Notes: generated by a model not told the origin, from the sequence alone. A stretch of 64,000 bases of DNA from Mycobacterium sp. 852013-51886_SCH5428379 (GCF_001665575.1 NZ_LZSU01000039.1:1-64000), one strand, 5' to 3'; shown: positions 42,177 through 51,342, numbered from the stretch's first letter. Program-made: numbers and translations.

Positions 42177-43994
42177 ATGACCGAACCGCTGGGACTGTCC
42201 ATCGGGATGACCAACCTGGTGGCGGCTCGCGTCGGCCGACCTCCGGTCCTCCGTCGCGCCGTGCTCCATCTGTTCGCCGACCGCCCCGCGGAGGTGGGCG
42301 TGCCGGCCGACAACCCGAATCTCGGCACGGGCGGTCTGGTACTCAGCGGCTTCGTCGACCGCGTCGGTGATCCGGTGCCGCTGGTGGCTGCCGACGGTTC
42401 GGCCCATCGCGGCGAACTGGTGCTGGCCGAGGCGCTCGACGCGATGGCGCGCACCGTCGACGGCGGCTCCCCGATCGCGATCGCCGTCCCGGCGCACTGG
42501 GGCCCCGGGACCGTCGGGGCGTTGCGCGGCGCGTTGCGCACGCGGCCCGGACTGGCCCCCAACGGTGTGCCCGCCGCCCTGATCCCCGACTCGACGGCGG
42601 CCCTGGCAGCGCTGCAGGCCGCGCCCGGTCTGCCCGGTCAGGGGGTGATCGCGCTGGTCGATCTGGGCGGCAGCGGCACCAGCATCACGCTGGCCGACGC
42701 AGGCGCCAACCTCGACGCGATCGGCCAGACCGTCCGCTACGCCGAATTCTCCGGCGACGCCGTCGATCAGGCGCTGCTGAACCATGTGCTCGCCGGTATC
42801 GCCGACGCCAACAATCCCGACCCCGCGGGGACGGCGGCGGTGGGTTCGCTGGCGCGGCTGCGAGACCACTGCCGCCAGGCCAAGGAGCGGCTGTCCGCCG
42901 AGACGGCCACGGCGGTGCCGGTCGATCTCCCGGGCTTCACCTCCGACGTCCGCGTGACGCGGCCCGAACTCGAGCAGCTCATCGCCGAACCGCTTGCCGG
43001 GCTGCTGGCCGCCATCGATGACACCTTGCAGCGCAACGGGATTGCGGCGGCCAGCGTCTCGGCGGTCGCCACCGTGGGCGGCGGTGCGGCCATCCCGCTG
43101 GTCACCCAGCGGCTCTCCGAGCAGCTGCGCGCTCCGGTGATCACCACGCCGCAGTCGCAGCTCAACGTCGCGGCGGGCGCGGCGCTGGTCGCCGACCGCG
43201 GCGTCGATGCCGACGCGCCGACCGGCATGTCGCCGGTCACGGCCGCCGCCGACGCGCCGACGGGTCTGGCGCCTGCGGCGTGGGCGGCCGGCGCCGCGGG
43301 CCTGGCCGCGGGCGAGGCGGCCGCCGACGGCGCCTCGTCGGCGACGTTCCGCGCGCTCGCCTGGTCGCAGGACGACGCGCCCGCCGGGGAACCCGTGCCC
43401 TACACCGGCGCCGACTACGTCGCCGATCCCGGTTCCACGGCCGCCCGTCCACCGGTGGCGTTCACACCCGAGGATCAGGTCGCCGACCCTGATCCAGGGC
43501 CGCTGCCCTGGTACAAGAGGCCCCCGTTGTTGTTCGGTGCCGCAGCCGCGGCCGCGCTGCTGGCCATCGGCGGCCTGGCGGTGACGCTCACCGGGAACGT
43601 CGGCGAATCGGAGCCGGTCACCGAGACGGCGACGACCGTGTCGATGGAGCCGTCGCCGGAACCCCTGCCGCCGCCGGTCACCACCGTCACCATCGGACCC
43701 GACGGTCAGGCCACCACGACGGTGAGCCAACCGCCACCGCCTCCTCCGCCACCGCCCTCGTCGACCACGACGACCACCACCACGACGCCGTCGTCCACCA
43801 CCACGACGACCACGACCACCAGCACCACGACGACCACCACGACGACGCGGACGACGACCACACCGCCGCCGACCACGACACCGCCGCCCACGACGACGGT
43901 TCCGCCCCCGACGACGACGGTGGTGCCGACGACCTTCGACCCGCCGGATCCGCCGGACCCGCCGGTCGTGACCTTCCTTCCCGAGGTCGGCTGA
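42177..43994 (+). CDS. Hsp70/actin-fold membrane protein, Thr-rich tail (paralogue 2)
   Basis: A 605-residue paralogue of the gene at 34851. The actin-like ATPase domain (about 1-345) has LSIGMTNLVAAR near residues 6-17, VDLGGSGTSITLAD near 161-174 and TVGGGAAIPLV near 300. There is no peptide-binding domain. After an Ala-rich linker come PWYKRP (about 442-447), one membrane helix (449-470) and a Thr/Pro tail with long Thr runs. The tail would be extracytoplasmic. It is 8 bp upstream of the LuxR-type regulator and probably in one operon with it. AGGTGAG just before ATG 42177 can serve as ribosome site. Confidence 0.78.
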   Translation: MTEPLGLSIGMTNLVAARVGRPPVLRRAVLHLFADRPAEVGVPADNPNLGTGGLVLSGFVDRVGDPVPLVAADGSAHRGELVLAEALDAMARTVDGGSPIAIAVPAHWGPGTVGALRGALRTRPGLAPNGVPAALIPDSTAALAALQAAPGLPGQGVIALVDLGGSGTSITLADAGANLDAIGQTVRYAEFSGDAVDQALLNHVLAGIADANNPDPAGTAAVGSLARLRDHCRQAKERLSAETATAVPVDLPGFTSDVRVTRPELEQLIAEPLAGLLAAIDDTLQRNGIAAASVSAVATVGGGAAIPLVTQRLSEQLRAPVITTPQSQLNVAAGAALVADRGVDADAPTGMSPVTAAADAPTGLAPAAWAAGAAGLAAGEAAADGASSATFRALAWSQDDAPAGEPVPYTGADYVADPGSTAARPPVAFTPEDQVADPDPGPLPWYKRPPLLFGAAAAAALLAIGGLAVTLTGNVGESEPVTETATTVSMEPSPEPLPPPVTTVTIGPDGQATTTVSQPPPPPPPPPSSTTTTTTTTPSSTTTTTTTTSTTTTTTTTRTTTTPPPTTTPPPTTTVPPPTTTVVPTTFDPPDPPDPPVVTFLPEVG

Positions 43995-44002
43995 CCCGAC
44001 CG

Positions 44003-46516
44003 ATGGCGAGCCCGGCCGATCTTCCGCCGGCAGCGCGCGAGGCTGTCGATGCGGTGGCCGCCGACCCGGACGCCGCCGTCAAGCTCCTGGTCAGCGGCGG
44101 TATCGGCACGGGTAAGTCCGCGGTACTCGCGGCCATCCGCGGGGCGTGGCGGGCGGCCGGCAGACAAGTCTCGGCCCGCCCCGCGCCCGGGGCCGCGGTG
44201 GTGGTCGACGATGCGCACCTGCTCGGCGCCGACGAACTCGACCGGCTGACGGTCCTGGCGGGCGAGCCGGGGGCGACGGTCGTCGTGTCGGCAGAACCGC
44301 TCGTGCACCACACCGCGCTGCGGGCGCTCGTCACGGCGCTGGACCGGGAGAACACCCCGGTGTCGCTCGGGCCGCTGGCCCCCACCGAGGTCGCGCGCAC
44401 CGCCGCACTCCTTCTCCGCGGACCGCCTCCGCCGGATTCCATGCGGTCAGTCATGACCGCGACGGCGGGTCTGCCGTTCCTCGTGCAGCCGACCCTCGCG
44501 GTGATCGGCGACGGACCGTCCGCGGTCCGGCACGCGGCCCGGGTCGCTCTCATCGAACGGCTGCGTCGCCTCGACGAGCCGCTGCTGGACACGCTGCTGC
44601 TGTCGTCGCTGAGTTTCGACATCGGACCCGACGACGTGGCCGCCGCGCTGCAGATGTCCTCCCGGGACGCGCTGGCCGCCGTCGACCGGGCCCGGGCCAG
44701 CGGGCTGCTCGAGCCGTCCCACTCGCCGCACTTCGTGCGTGCCGTGCACGACGGGATCGCGCAGATCTGCGGTGCGGCACGGCATCACGAACTCGAGGTG
44801 TCGCTGCTGGCCTCGCAGCTCGGGCTGTCGACACTGTCGGCCGAACTCGCCGTGCGGTTGGCCGAGCACGGCCTCCGCGACGACCGGCTGGCCGACGCGC
44901 TCACCGCGTTCGCGGCCCGCACCGACGAACACCCCGCCCGCGCGGCCCGGCTCTACCGCGCCGCGGCCGACGCGGGCGCCACCGCGTTGCGCGCACAGCT
45001 GGCGGACGCCCTGGCCCTGACCGGGGACTGCGACACCGCGCGCCGGCTCAGCGACGAACTGCTGACCTCCGACGACGCCGCCGAACGTGCCGCGGCCGTG
45101 CGGGTCGCGGCCAGCGTCGCGATGCACGACGGCAGCGCCGAACAGGCGCACGACCTGTTCGGCTGGCTGGGCCCCACCCCGGACGCCGTCGTCGGAGCCG
45201 CCGCCACGATCGCCGCGCTGGCGGCCGGCGACGCGGCGGCCGCCCGAACGTCGGCCGAGTTACCGACCGCGGGGCCGCCGACGTCCATCGCCCGGACCGC
45301 CCGTGCGCTGGCCACCGGTCTGGTGCTGTCCCTGGACCAGTCCTATCCGGTCGTCGTCGCGAGATTGGGCCAGTCGATCGGCGCCGAGGCGCGCCAGCCG
45401 GAGGTCGCTCCCGACAGCCCCGCCGCACTCGTCGCCCTGACCGCGCTGCACGGCGGTGACACGGCCCGGGCGCGCAGCGTGCTGGGTCGCGCGGTGCGTG
45501 CGGAAGGCCCGACCGCCGATGCGATCTTCGTCACACATCGGCACCGGCTCCTGCTGGGCTGGACGCAGATGCAGGAGGGGCAGTTGCAGGCCGCGGCCGC
45601 GGCCGTCCCCGTCGGGGCGGACCTGCATCGTCGGGACGCGCTGTGGGCGGCGGCACTGCAGACGGCCATCGCCCGGCGCAGCGGTGACAGCGGCGCGATG
45701 CAGACCCACTGGTACGCCGCGACCGAGGTGCTCGCCGAGTACTCCGTCGACCTGTTCTCCCTGCTCCCCCTCGGCGAACTCTGGGTCGCCGCGGCCCGGA
45801 TGCGGCAACTCGACCGCATCCGCCACCTCGTCGACCAGGCCTTCACCCTGCTGGACGGCCTCGGCGACCCGGCGTTGTGGTCACTCCCCCTGCACTGGGC
45901 GGGGGTACACGCCGGCATCCTCGCCAACGACCCGGACGCCGTCGCGCCGCACGGGCAGGCACTGACCGCCGCGGGCCGCGATCCCGCGGCGCCCAACCCA
46001 TTCGCCAGAGCGCTGGCCACCGCCGGTCGCACCTGGTTGCGGGTGCTCGCCGACCAGGTCGACGTCGGCGAAGTCACCGCCGCGGCGAAGGGGCTCGCCC
46101 AGTACGGCCACACCTGGGACGCGACACGGCTGGCCGGTCAGGCCGCACTGCAGACCTCCGATCCGCGGGTGTCCCAGGCGATGCTGCAGCTCGCCCGCGA
46201 CCTCAAGCAGACCGTCACCGGACTCGACTCCGGCCCGGCGCCGGCCGCGGCGCCGCCGGCGGGCGGATCATCGACCCCCGCGGCCGCTCCGGCGCGGCCG
46301 GCGAGCGCCGTGCTGTCGGACCGCGAACGGGAGGTCGCCGAACTGCTCCTCCTCGGCATGCCCTACCGCGATATCGGCGCCCAGTTGTTCATCTCGGCGA
46401 AGACCGTCGAGCATCATGTGGCCCGGATCCGGCGGCGGATCGGGGCGGAATCGCGGTCCGAAATGCTGTCGATGTTGCGCGCCATGTTGGGCTCGCCGAG
46501 TCGACCAACCGGCTAG
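44003..46516 (+). CDS. iniR: LuxR-type ATPase regulator of the ini locus (Rv0339c-like)
   Basis: An 837-residue LAL/MalT-like regulator. The P-loop GGIGTGKSA is at residues 32-40 and Walker B VVVDDAHLL near 65-73. A long Ala-rich helical (TPR-like) middle follows, then a LuxR helix-turn-helix at about 770-830 (LSDREREVAELLLLG, then FISAKTVEHHVARI). In other mycobacteria the orthologue has been described as an activator of iniBAC, which supports the symbol. ATP binding and a small-molecule ligand probably switch it. The TTAGGGG elements upstream of iniB and of this operon are its likely targets, an inference from position. Confidence 0.82.
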   Translation: MASPADLPPAAREAVDAVAADPDAAVKLLVSGGIGTGKSAVLAAIRGAWRAAGRQVSARPAPGAAVVVDDAHLLGADELDRLTVLAGEPGATVVVSAEPLVHHTALRALVTALDRENTPVSLGPLAPTEVARTAALLLRGPPPPDSMRSVMTATAGLPFLVQPTLAVIGDGPSAVRHAARVALIERLRRLDEPLLDTLLLSSLSFDIGPDDVAAALQMSSRDALAAVDRARASGLLEPSHSPHFVRAVHDGIAQICGAARHHELEVSLLASQLGLSTLSAELAVRLAEHGLRDDRLADALTAFAARTDEHPARAARLYRAAADAGATALRAQLADALALTGDCDTARRLSDELLTSDDAAERAAAVRVAASVAMHDGSAEQAHDLFGWLGPTPDAVVGAAATIAALAAGDAAAARTSAELPTAGPPTSIARTARALATGLVLSLDQSYPVVVARLGQSIGAEARQPEVAPDSPAALVALTALHGGDTARARSVLGRAVRAEGPTADAIFVTHRHRLLLGWTQMQEGQLQAAAAAVPVGADLHRRDALWAAALQTAIARRSGDSGAMQTHWYAATEVLAEYSVDLFSLLPLGELWVAAARMRQLDRIRHLVDQAFTLLDGLGDPALWSLPLHWAGVHAGILANDPDAVAPHGQALTAAGRDPAAPNPFARALATAGRTWLRVLADQVDVGEVTAAAKGLAQYGHTWDATRLAGQAALQTSDPRVSQAMLQLARDLKQTVTGLDSGPAPAAAPPAGGSSTPAAAPARPASAVLSDREREVAELLLLGMPYRDIGAQLFISAKTVEHHVARIRRRIGAESRSEMLSMLRAMLGSPSRPTG

Positions 46517-46580
46517 TAAGGGCAGCCTTCGTAGCGGCGCCCATACCGGTGGTGTCACTATGAGCAGGCACCGAGCCCAA

Positions 46581-46621
46581 GTTACCCGTCAGTAACATGG
46601 GTCAAGTTACCGGTGAGTAAC
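46581..46621 (+). promoter_or_regulatory. Twin 16-bp palindromes upstream of etfD
   Basis: GTTACCCGTCAGTAAC (46581-46596) and GTTACCGGTGAGTAAC (46606-46621) have identical 5-bp arms and differ only in the centre. They are 25 bp apart, 20-60 bp before the etfD start, on the same face spacing of about 2.4 turns. A TetR- or GntR-type fatty-acid regulator is a plausible binder. Confidence 0.65.
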
Positions 46622-46640
46622 CAAAGAACCGGAGGATCGC

Positions 46641-49600
46641 GTGGAAACGCAGATGCTGATCAGGATCGTCGCCGGAGTCCTCATGGTCGCCGTCGTCGGT
46701 GTGTTCGCGGCAAAGCGCGTCCTGTGGTTGACCAAACTGATCCGCTCCGGGCAACCGATGAGCGAGGGCAACAACCGCAAGGACGATCTCAAGAAGCGGA
46801 TCACCACGCAGTTCGAAGAGGTGTTCGGTCAGACTCGGCTGCTGCGCTGGTCGGTCCCCGGTATCGCCCACTTCTTCACCATGTGGGGCTTCTTCGTCCT
46901 GGCCACGGTCTACCTCGAGGCGTTCGGCCAGCTCGTCGATCACGACTTCCACATCCCGCTGGTCGGCCGGTGGGATGCACTCGGCTTCCTGCAGGACTTC
47001 TTCGCCGTCGCCGTACTGCTCGGCATCGTCACCTTCGCGATCATCCGCATGCGTCAGGAGCCCAAGCAGCACGGCCGTGACTCGCGGTTCTACGGCTCCC
47101 ACACCGGCGGCGCCTGGCTGATCCTGTTCATGATCTTCAACGTCATCTGGACCTACGCCCTGGTCCGCGGCGCCGCCGTGAACACCAACGCCCTGCCCTA
47201 CGGCAACGGCGCGTTCTTCTCGCAGTTCATGGGTTGGATCATGGCGCCGCTCGGCCACACCGCGAACGAGTGGATCGAGACGGTGGCGCTGCTCGCCCAC
47301 ATCGCGATCATGCTGGTGTTCCTGCTGATCGTGCTGCACTCCAAGCACCTGCACATCGGCCTGGCCCCGATCAACGTCACGTTCAAGCGCATGCCCAACG
47401 GGTTGGGCCCGCTGCTGCCCGTCGAGTCCAAGGGTGAGCTCGTCGACTTCGAGGATCCCGCCGAGGACGCGGTGCTGGGTCGCGGAAAGATCGAGGACTT
47501 CACCTGGAAGGGCTACCTCGACATGACCACCTGCACGGAGTGCGGGCGTTGTCAGTCGCAGTGCCCGGCGTGGAACACCGGTAAGCCGCTGTCGCCGAAG
47601 CTCGTGATCATGAATCTGCGTGACCACATGTTCGCCAAGGCGCCGTACTTCCTCGACGGCAAGGAGTCGCCGCTGGAGAACACCCCCGAGGGGGGTCTCG
47701 GCGAGGAACTGCGCGGCGAGAAGAAGAGCGAGAAGCACTCGCACGAGCACGTCCCGGAGTCCGGCTTCGAGCGCATCCCCGCCGACGACCCGCGGCAGGC
47801 CACCCGCCCGCTGGTGGGCACCGAGGAGCAGGGCGGCGTCATCGATCCCGACGTGTTGTGGTCCTGCACCACCTGTGGCGCGTGCGTCGAACAGTGCCCG
47901 GTGGACATCGAGCACATCGACCACATCGTCGATATGCGCCGCTACCAGGTGATGATGGAGTCCGAGTTCCCCGGTGAGCTCGGCGTGCTGTTCAAGAACC
48001 TGGAGAACAAGGGCAACCCCTGGGGACAGAACGCCAAGGACCGGACCAACTGGATCGACGAGGTCGACTTCGACGTCCCGGTCTACGGCAAGGACGTCGA
48101 GTCCTTCGAGGGCTACGAGTACCTGTTCTGGGTCGGTTGTGCCGGTGCCTATGAGGACCGCGCCAAGAAGACCACCAAGGCCGTCGCCGAACTGCTCGCC
48201 ACCGCGGGCGTGAAGTTCCTGGTGCTGGGCGAGGGCGAGACCTGCAACGGCGACTCGGCTCGCCGCTCGGGCAACGAGTTCCTGTTCCAGCAGCTCGCCG
48301 CGCAGAACGTGGAAACCCTCAACGAGCTGTTCGAGGGCGTCGAGCGCGTCGACCGCAAGGTCGTGGTGACCTGCCCGCACTGCTTCAACACCCTGGGCCG
48401 CGAATACCCGCAGGTCGGCGGCAACTACACCGTGCTGCACCACACCCAGCTGCTCAACCGGCTGGTCCGCGACAAGAAGCTGATCCCCGTCAAGGGCGTC
48501 GACGGCGGCACCGGCGGCGGTCCGGACGGGCGTGAGGTCACCTACCACGACCCCTGCTACCTGGGCCGGCACAACAAGGAGTACGAGGCGCCGCGTGAGC
48601 TGATCGGTGCGTCGGGCGCGACGCTGACCGAGATGCCACGCCACGCGGACCGCGGCCTGTGCTGCGGCGCCGGCGGCGCCCGGATGTGGATGGAAGAGCA
48701 CATCGGCAAGCGCGTCAACGTCGAGCGGTCCGAGGAGGCGGTGGAAACCGGCGCCTCGGCGATCGCGACCGGCTGCCCGTTCTGCCGCGTGATGATGACC
48801 GACGGTGTCGACGACGTGGCCGCCACCCGCGACATCGAGAAGGTCGAGGTGCTCGACGTCGCCCAGCTGCTGCTCGGGTCGCTGGACAAGAGTTCGGTGA
48901 CGCTGCCCGAGAAGGGCGCCGCGGCGAAGGAGGCCGAGGAGCGCGCGGCCAAGGTCGAGGCATCTGTTGCGACCGAAGAAGCTCCCGCTGAGGCTCCCGA
49001 GGAGACGGCGGAAGAGACCGCCCCCGCCGCCTCGACCGCGACCGAGACCAAGCCGGTCACCGGCCTCGGTCTGGCCGGCGCCGCGAAGCGTCCGGGTGCG
49101 AAGAAGGCCGCCGCCAAAACCGAGGACGCCAAGCCCGAGGGCGCGGAGGCCGACAAGCCGGCGGCCGCTCCGGCCAAGGGTCTGGGCATCGCCGGTGGCG
49201 CCAAACGTCCCGGCGCCAAGAAGACCGCCGCCGCCCCGGCGCAGAAGGCAGAAGCTGCCCCGGCTGAGGCGAAGGCGGACACCGAGAAGGCCGAGACCGC
49301 CGCACCGGTGAAGGGTCTGGGCATCGCGGGCGGAGCGAAGCGTCCCGGCGCGAAGAAGACAGCTGCCGCTCCCGCGGCCAAGGCGGAGACAACTCCTGCC
49401 GCAGAGACTGTGGACACCGCGGAGACTGCGGAGGCCAAGCCCGAACCCGAGGTCAAGGGCCTGGGTCTCGCTGCGGGCGCCCGCCGCCCCGGCGCGAAGA
49501 AGGCACCGGCGAAGAAGGCCGAGGCCACCCCGCACGAGGGTGACGCGACCGTCGTCCAGCCGCCGAACGTCGACCCGGATCAGGCGCCGAGCGGGACCGA

Positions 49601-49931
49601 AGCCGACGACACCGCCGACTCCGACCGCGGTCTCGCCGAGCACAAGCCGGAACCGGAGGTGAAGGGCCTGGGTATCGCCGCAGGCGCCCGCCGCCCGGGT
49701 GCCAAGAAGAAGGCCGCCCCCGCCGCAGAGCCGAAGCCCGCACCGGAGCCGAAGGCTGCGCCCGCGCCGGAACCGGAGGCCGAGCCCGAGGCTGAGCCGG
49801 AACCCGCACCGGAGCCCGCCGCGCCGTCGTCGAACGGCTCGAGCGACGGCGACGCCCGCATCGTCGGCGACGAGCCGCCGGTGAAGGGTCTCGGCATCGC
49901 GAAGGGCGCCCGTCGCCCCGGGAAGCGCTGA
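46641..49931 (+). CDS. etfD: EtfD: membrane Fe-S oxidoreductase linking ETF to menaquinone
   Basis: A 1096-residue protein. Five to six N-terminal helices (to about 235) form a NarI-like, heme-b-type membrane domain. Two [4Fe-4S] motifs follow at about 297-310 (CTECGRCQSQCP) and 408-420 (CTTCGACVEQCP). Then come two CCG domains of the HdrD/GlpC kind (Gly-Cys near 500, Asp-Pro-Cys near 637, CCGAGGARMW near 672, Cys-Pro-Phe-Cys near 711). The M. tuberculosis orthologue Rv0338c accepts electrons from ETF during fatty-acid beta-oxidation. The last 300 residues are an Ala/Pro/Glu/Lys tail with six copies of a GLG[IL]Ax-GA[KR]RPGAKK-type motif, longer than I recall for M. tuberculosis. GGAGG lies upstream of the GTG start. 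Confidence 0.93.
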   Translation: METQMLIRIVAGVLMVAVVGVFAAKRVLWLTKLIRSGQPMSEGNNRKDDLKKRITTQFEEVFGQTRLLRWSVPGIAHFFTMWGFFVLATVYLEAFGQLVDHDFHIPLVGRWDALGFLQDFFAVAVLLGIVTFAIIRMRQEPKQHGRDSRFYGSHTGGAWLILFMIFNVIWTYALVRGAAVNTNALPYGNGAFFSQFMGWIMAPLGHTANEWIETVALLAHIAIMLVFLLIVLHSKHLHIGLAPINVTFKRMPNGLGPLLPVESKGELVDFEDPAEDAVLGRGKIEDFTWKGYLDMTTCTECGRCQSQCPAWNTGKPLSPKLVIMNLRDHMFAKAPYFLDGKESPLENTPEGGLGEELRGEKKSEKHSHEHVPESGFERIPADDPRQATRPLVGTEEQGGVIDPDVLWSCTTCGACVEQCPVDIEHIDHIVDMRRYQVMMESEFPGELGVLFKNLENKGNPWGQNAKDRTNWIDEVDFDVPVYGKDVESFEGYEYLFWVGCAGAYEDRAKKTTKAVAELLATAGVKFLVLGEGETCNGDSARRSGNEFLFQQLAAQNVETLNELFEGVERVDRKVVVTCPHCFNTLGREYPQVGGNYTVLHHTQLLNRLVRDKKLIPVKGVDGGTGGGPDGREVTYHDPCYLGRHNKEYEAPRELIGASGATLTEMPRHADRGLCCGAGGARMWMEEHIGKRVNVERSEEAVETGASAIATGCPFCRVMMTDGVDDVAATRDIEKVEVLDVAQLLLGSLDKSSVTLPEKGAAAKEAEERAAKVEASVATEEAPAEAPEETAEETAPAASTATETKPVTGLGLAGAAKRPGAKKAAAKTEDAKPEGAEADKPAAAPAKGLGIAGGAKRPGAKKTAAAPAQKAEAAPAEAKADTEKAETAAPVKGLGIAGGAKRPGAKKTAAAPAAKAETTPAAETVDTAETAEAKPEPEVKGLGLAAGARRPGAKKAPAKKAEATPHEGDATVVQPPNVDPDQAPSGTEADDTADSDRGLAEHKPEPEVKGLGIAAGARRPGAKKKAAPAAEPKPAPEPKAAPAPEPEAEPEAEPEPAPEPAAPSSNGSSDGDARIVGDEPPVKGLGIAKGARRPGKR

Positions 49932-49941
49932 CCGCAGCCGC

Positions 49942-49999
49942 CGACTGCACGGTTGTTGACACGGTCACTCGACCGATGCGTACAACAACCGTGCAGTCG
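49942..49999 (+). promoter_or_regulatory. 17-bp inverted repeat spanning a possible aspC promoter
   Basis: CGACTGCACGGTTGTTG (49942-49958) and its exact complement (49983-49999) enclose a 24-bp centre. TTGACA (49956-49961) and TACAAC (49981-49986), 19 bp apart, overlap the inner ends of the arms. A third half-site, ACAACCGTGC, lies at about 50021-50030. It may be an operator, an etfD terminator hairpin, or both. Confidence 0.65.
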
Positions 50000-50034
50000 C
50001 GGCTCGGCGAAAACCCGTCGACAACCGTGCGACC

Positions 50035-51321
50035 ATGGAACACATGACCAGGCCCCCGACGCCCGCAGAGCGGACGTGGCACCCCTCTGGGCACCACCAG
50101 AAGCCGCGTGTGTTCACCCAGTCCTCGAAGCTGCAGGACGTTCTCTACGAGATCCGCGGGCCGGTCCACGAGCACGCTTCCCGGCTCGAGGCCGAGGGCC
50201 ACCGCATCCTCAAGCTGAACATCGGCAATCCGGCCCCGTTCGGCTTCGAGGCGCCCGACGTGATCATGCGCGACATCATCCAGGCGCTGCCGTACGCACA
50301 GGGCTACTCGGACTCCAAGGGCATCATGCCTGCGCGCCGTGCGGTGTTCACCCGCTACGAACTCGTCGAGGGCTTCCCCCGGTTCGACGTCGACGACGTG
50401 TTCCTCGGCAACGGCGCCTCCGAGCTGATCCAGATGACGCTGCAGGCGCTGCTCGACAACGGCGATCAGGTGCTGATCCCCGCGCCGGACTATCCGCTGT
50501 GGACGGCGTGTACCTCACTGGCCGGCGGCACCCCGGTGCACTACCTGTGCGACGAGACGCAGGGCTGGAACCCCGACGTCGCCGACATCGAAGCCAAGAT
50601 CACCGACCGCACCAAGGCGATCGTCGTGATCAACCCGAACAATCCGACCGGCGCGGTGTACAGCCGTGAAACCCTCGAGCAGATCGCCGAACTGGCGCGC
50701 AAGCACGAGCTGCTGCTGCTGTCCGACGAGATCTATGACAAGATCCTCTACGACGACGCCGAGCACATCTCGATGGCGTCGGTCGCACCCGACGTGTTGA
50801 CGCTGACGTTCAACGGGCTGTCCAAGGCCTACCGGGTGGCCGGCTACCGGTCGGGGTGGCTGGTGATCACCGGCCCGAAGGAACACGCAGGCAGTTTCAT
50901 CGAGGGCATCAGCCTGCTGGCGAATATGCGGTTGTGCCCGAATGTGCCTGCCCAGCATGCGATTCAGGTCGCGCTCGGCGGATACCAGAGCATCGACGAT
51001 CTGGTGCTGCCCGGCGGCCGGCTGCTCGAGCAGCGCGACGTGGCCTGGCAGAAACTCAACGAGATCCCCGGCGTCTCCTGCGTGAAACCCCGCGGTGCGC
51101 TGTACGCGTTCCCGCGGCTGGATCCCGAGGTCTACGAGATCCACGACGACGAGCAGCTGGTGCTGGATCTGTTGCTGCAGGAGAAGATCCTGGTGGTCCA
51201 GGGCACCGGGTTCAACTGGCCCACCCCGGATCATCTGCGGATCGTGACGCTGCCGTGGGCCCGTGATCTGACCGCCGCGATCGACCGGCTCGGCAACTTC
51301 CTGACCAGCTACCGCCAGTAG
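50035..51321 (+). CDS. aspC: Class I aminotransferase (AspC/AlaA-like)
   Basis: A 428-residue PLP-dependent aminotransferase. Visible fold-type I features are YAQGYSDSKG near residues 86-95, the NPNNPTGA motif near 200-207, Ser-Asp-Glu-Ile-Tyr-Asp near 230, and the PLP-lysine segment NGLSKAYRVAGYRSGW, with Lys near 263. The length and sequence style match the Rv0337c AspC group, which is closer to alanine transaminase (AlaA) than to classical AspC. It follows etfD as in M. tuberculosis. ATG 50035 and ATG 50044 are both possible starts. The 17-bp inverted repeat upstream may control it. Confidence 0.92.
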   Translation: MEHMTRPPTPAERTWHPSGHHQKPRVFTQSSKLQDVLYEIRGPVHEHASRLEAEGHRILKLNIGNPAPFGFEAPDVIMRDIIQALPYAQGYSDSKGIMPARRAVFTRYELVEGFPRFDVDDVFLGNGASELIQMTLQALLDNGDQVLIPAPDYPLWTACTSLAGGTPVHYLCDETQGWNPDVADIEAKITDRTKAIVVINPNNPTGAVYSRETLEQIAELARKHELLLLSDEIYDKILYDDAEHISMASVAPDVLTLTFNGLSKAYRVAGYRSGWLVITGPKEHAGSFIEGISLLANMRLCPNVPAQHAIQVALGGYQSIDDLVLPGGRLLEQRDVAWQKLNEIPGVSCVKPRGALYAFPRLDPEVYEIHDDEQLVLDLLLQEKILVVQGTGFNWPTPDHLRIVTLPWARDLTAAIDRLGNFLTSYRQ

Positions 51322-51330
51322 CGCTCCGAC

Positions 51331-51336
51331 TACCCT
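51331..51336 (+). promoter_or_regulatory. Candidate -10 box, leaderless YibE/F gene
   Basis: TACCCT ends six bases before the GTG at 51343. Confidence 0.3.
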
Positions 51337-51342
51337 GTCGGG

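Noticed and set aside
34688..43900. ACC/ACG-rich runs as non-coding microsatellites
   Set aside because: At about 34688-34770 and 43755-43920 they encode Thr-rich tails in frame within the membrane proteins at 34288 and 42177.
46602..49643. A minus-strand open frame of about 1000 codons opposite etfD
   Set aside because: Etf D on the plus strand has intact Fe-S and CCG motifs. The opposite frame has Gly/Leu/Val/His-rich antisense composition and no recognisable domain.
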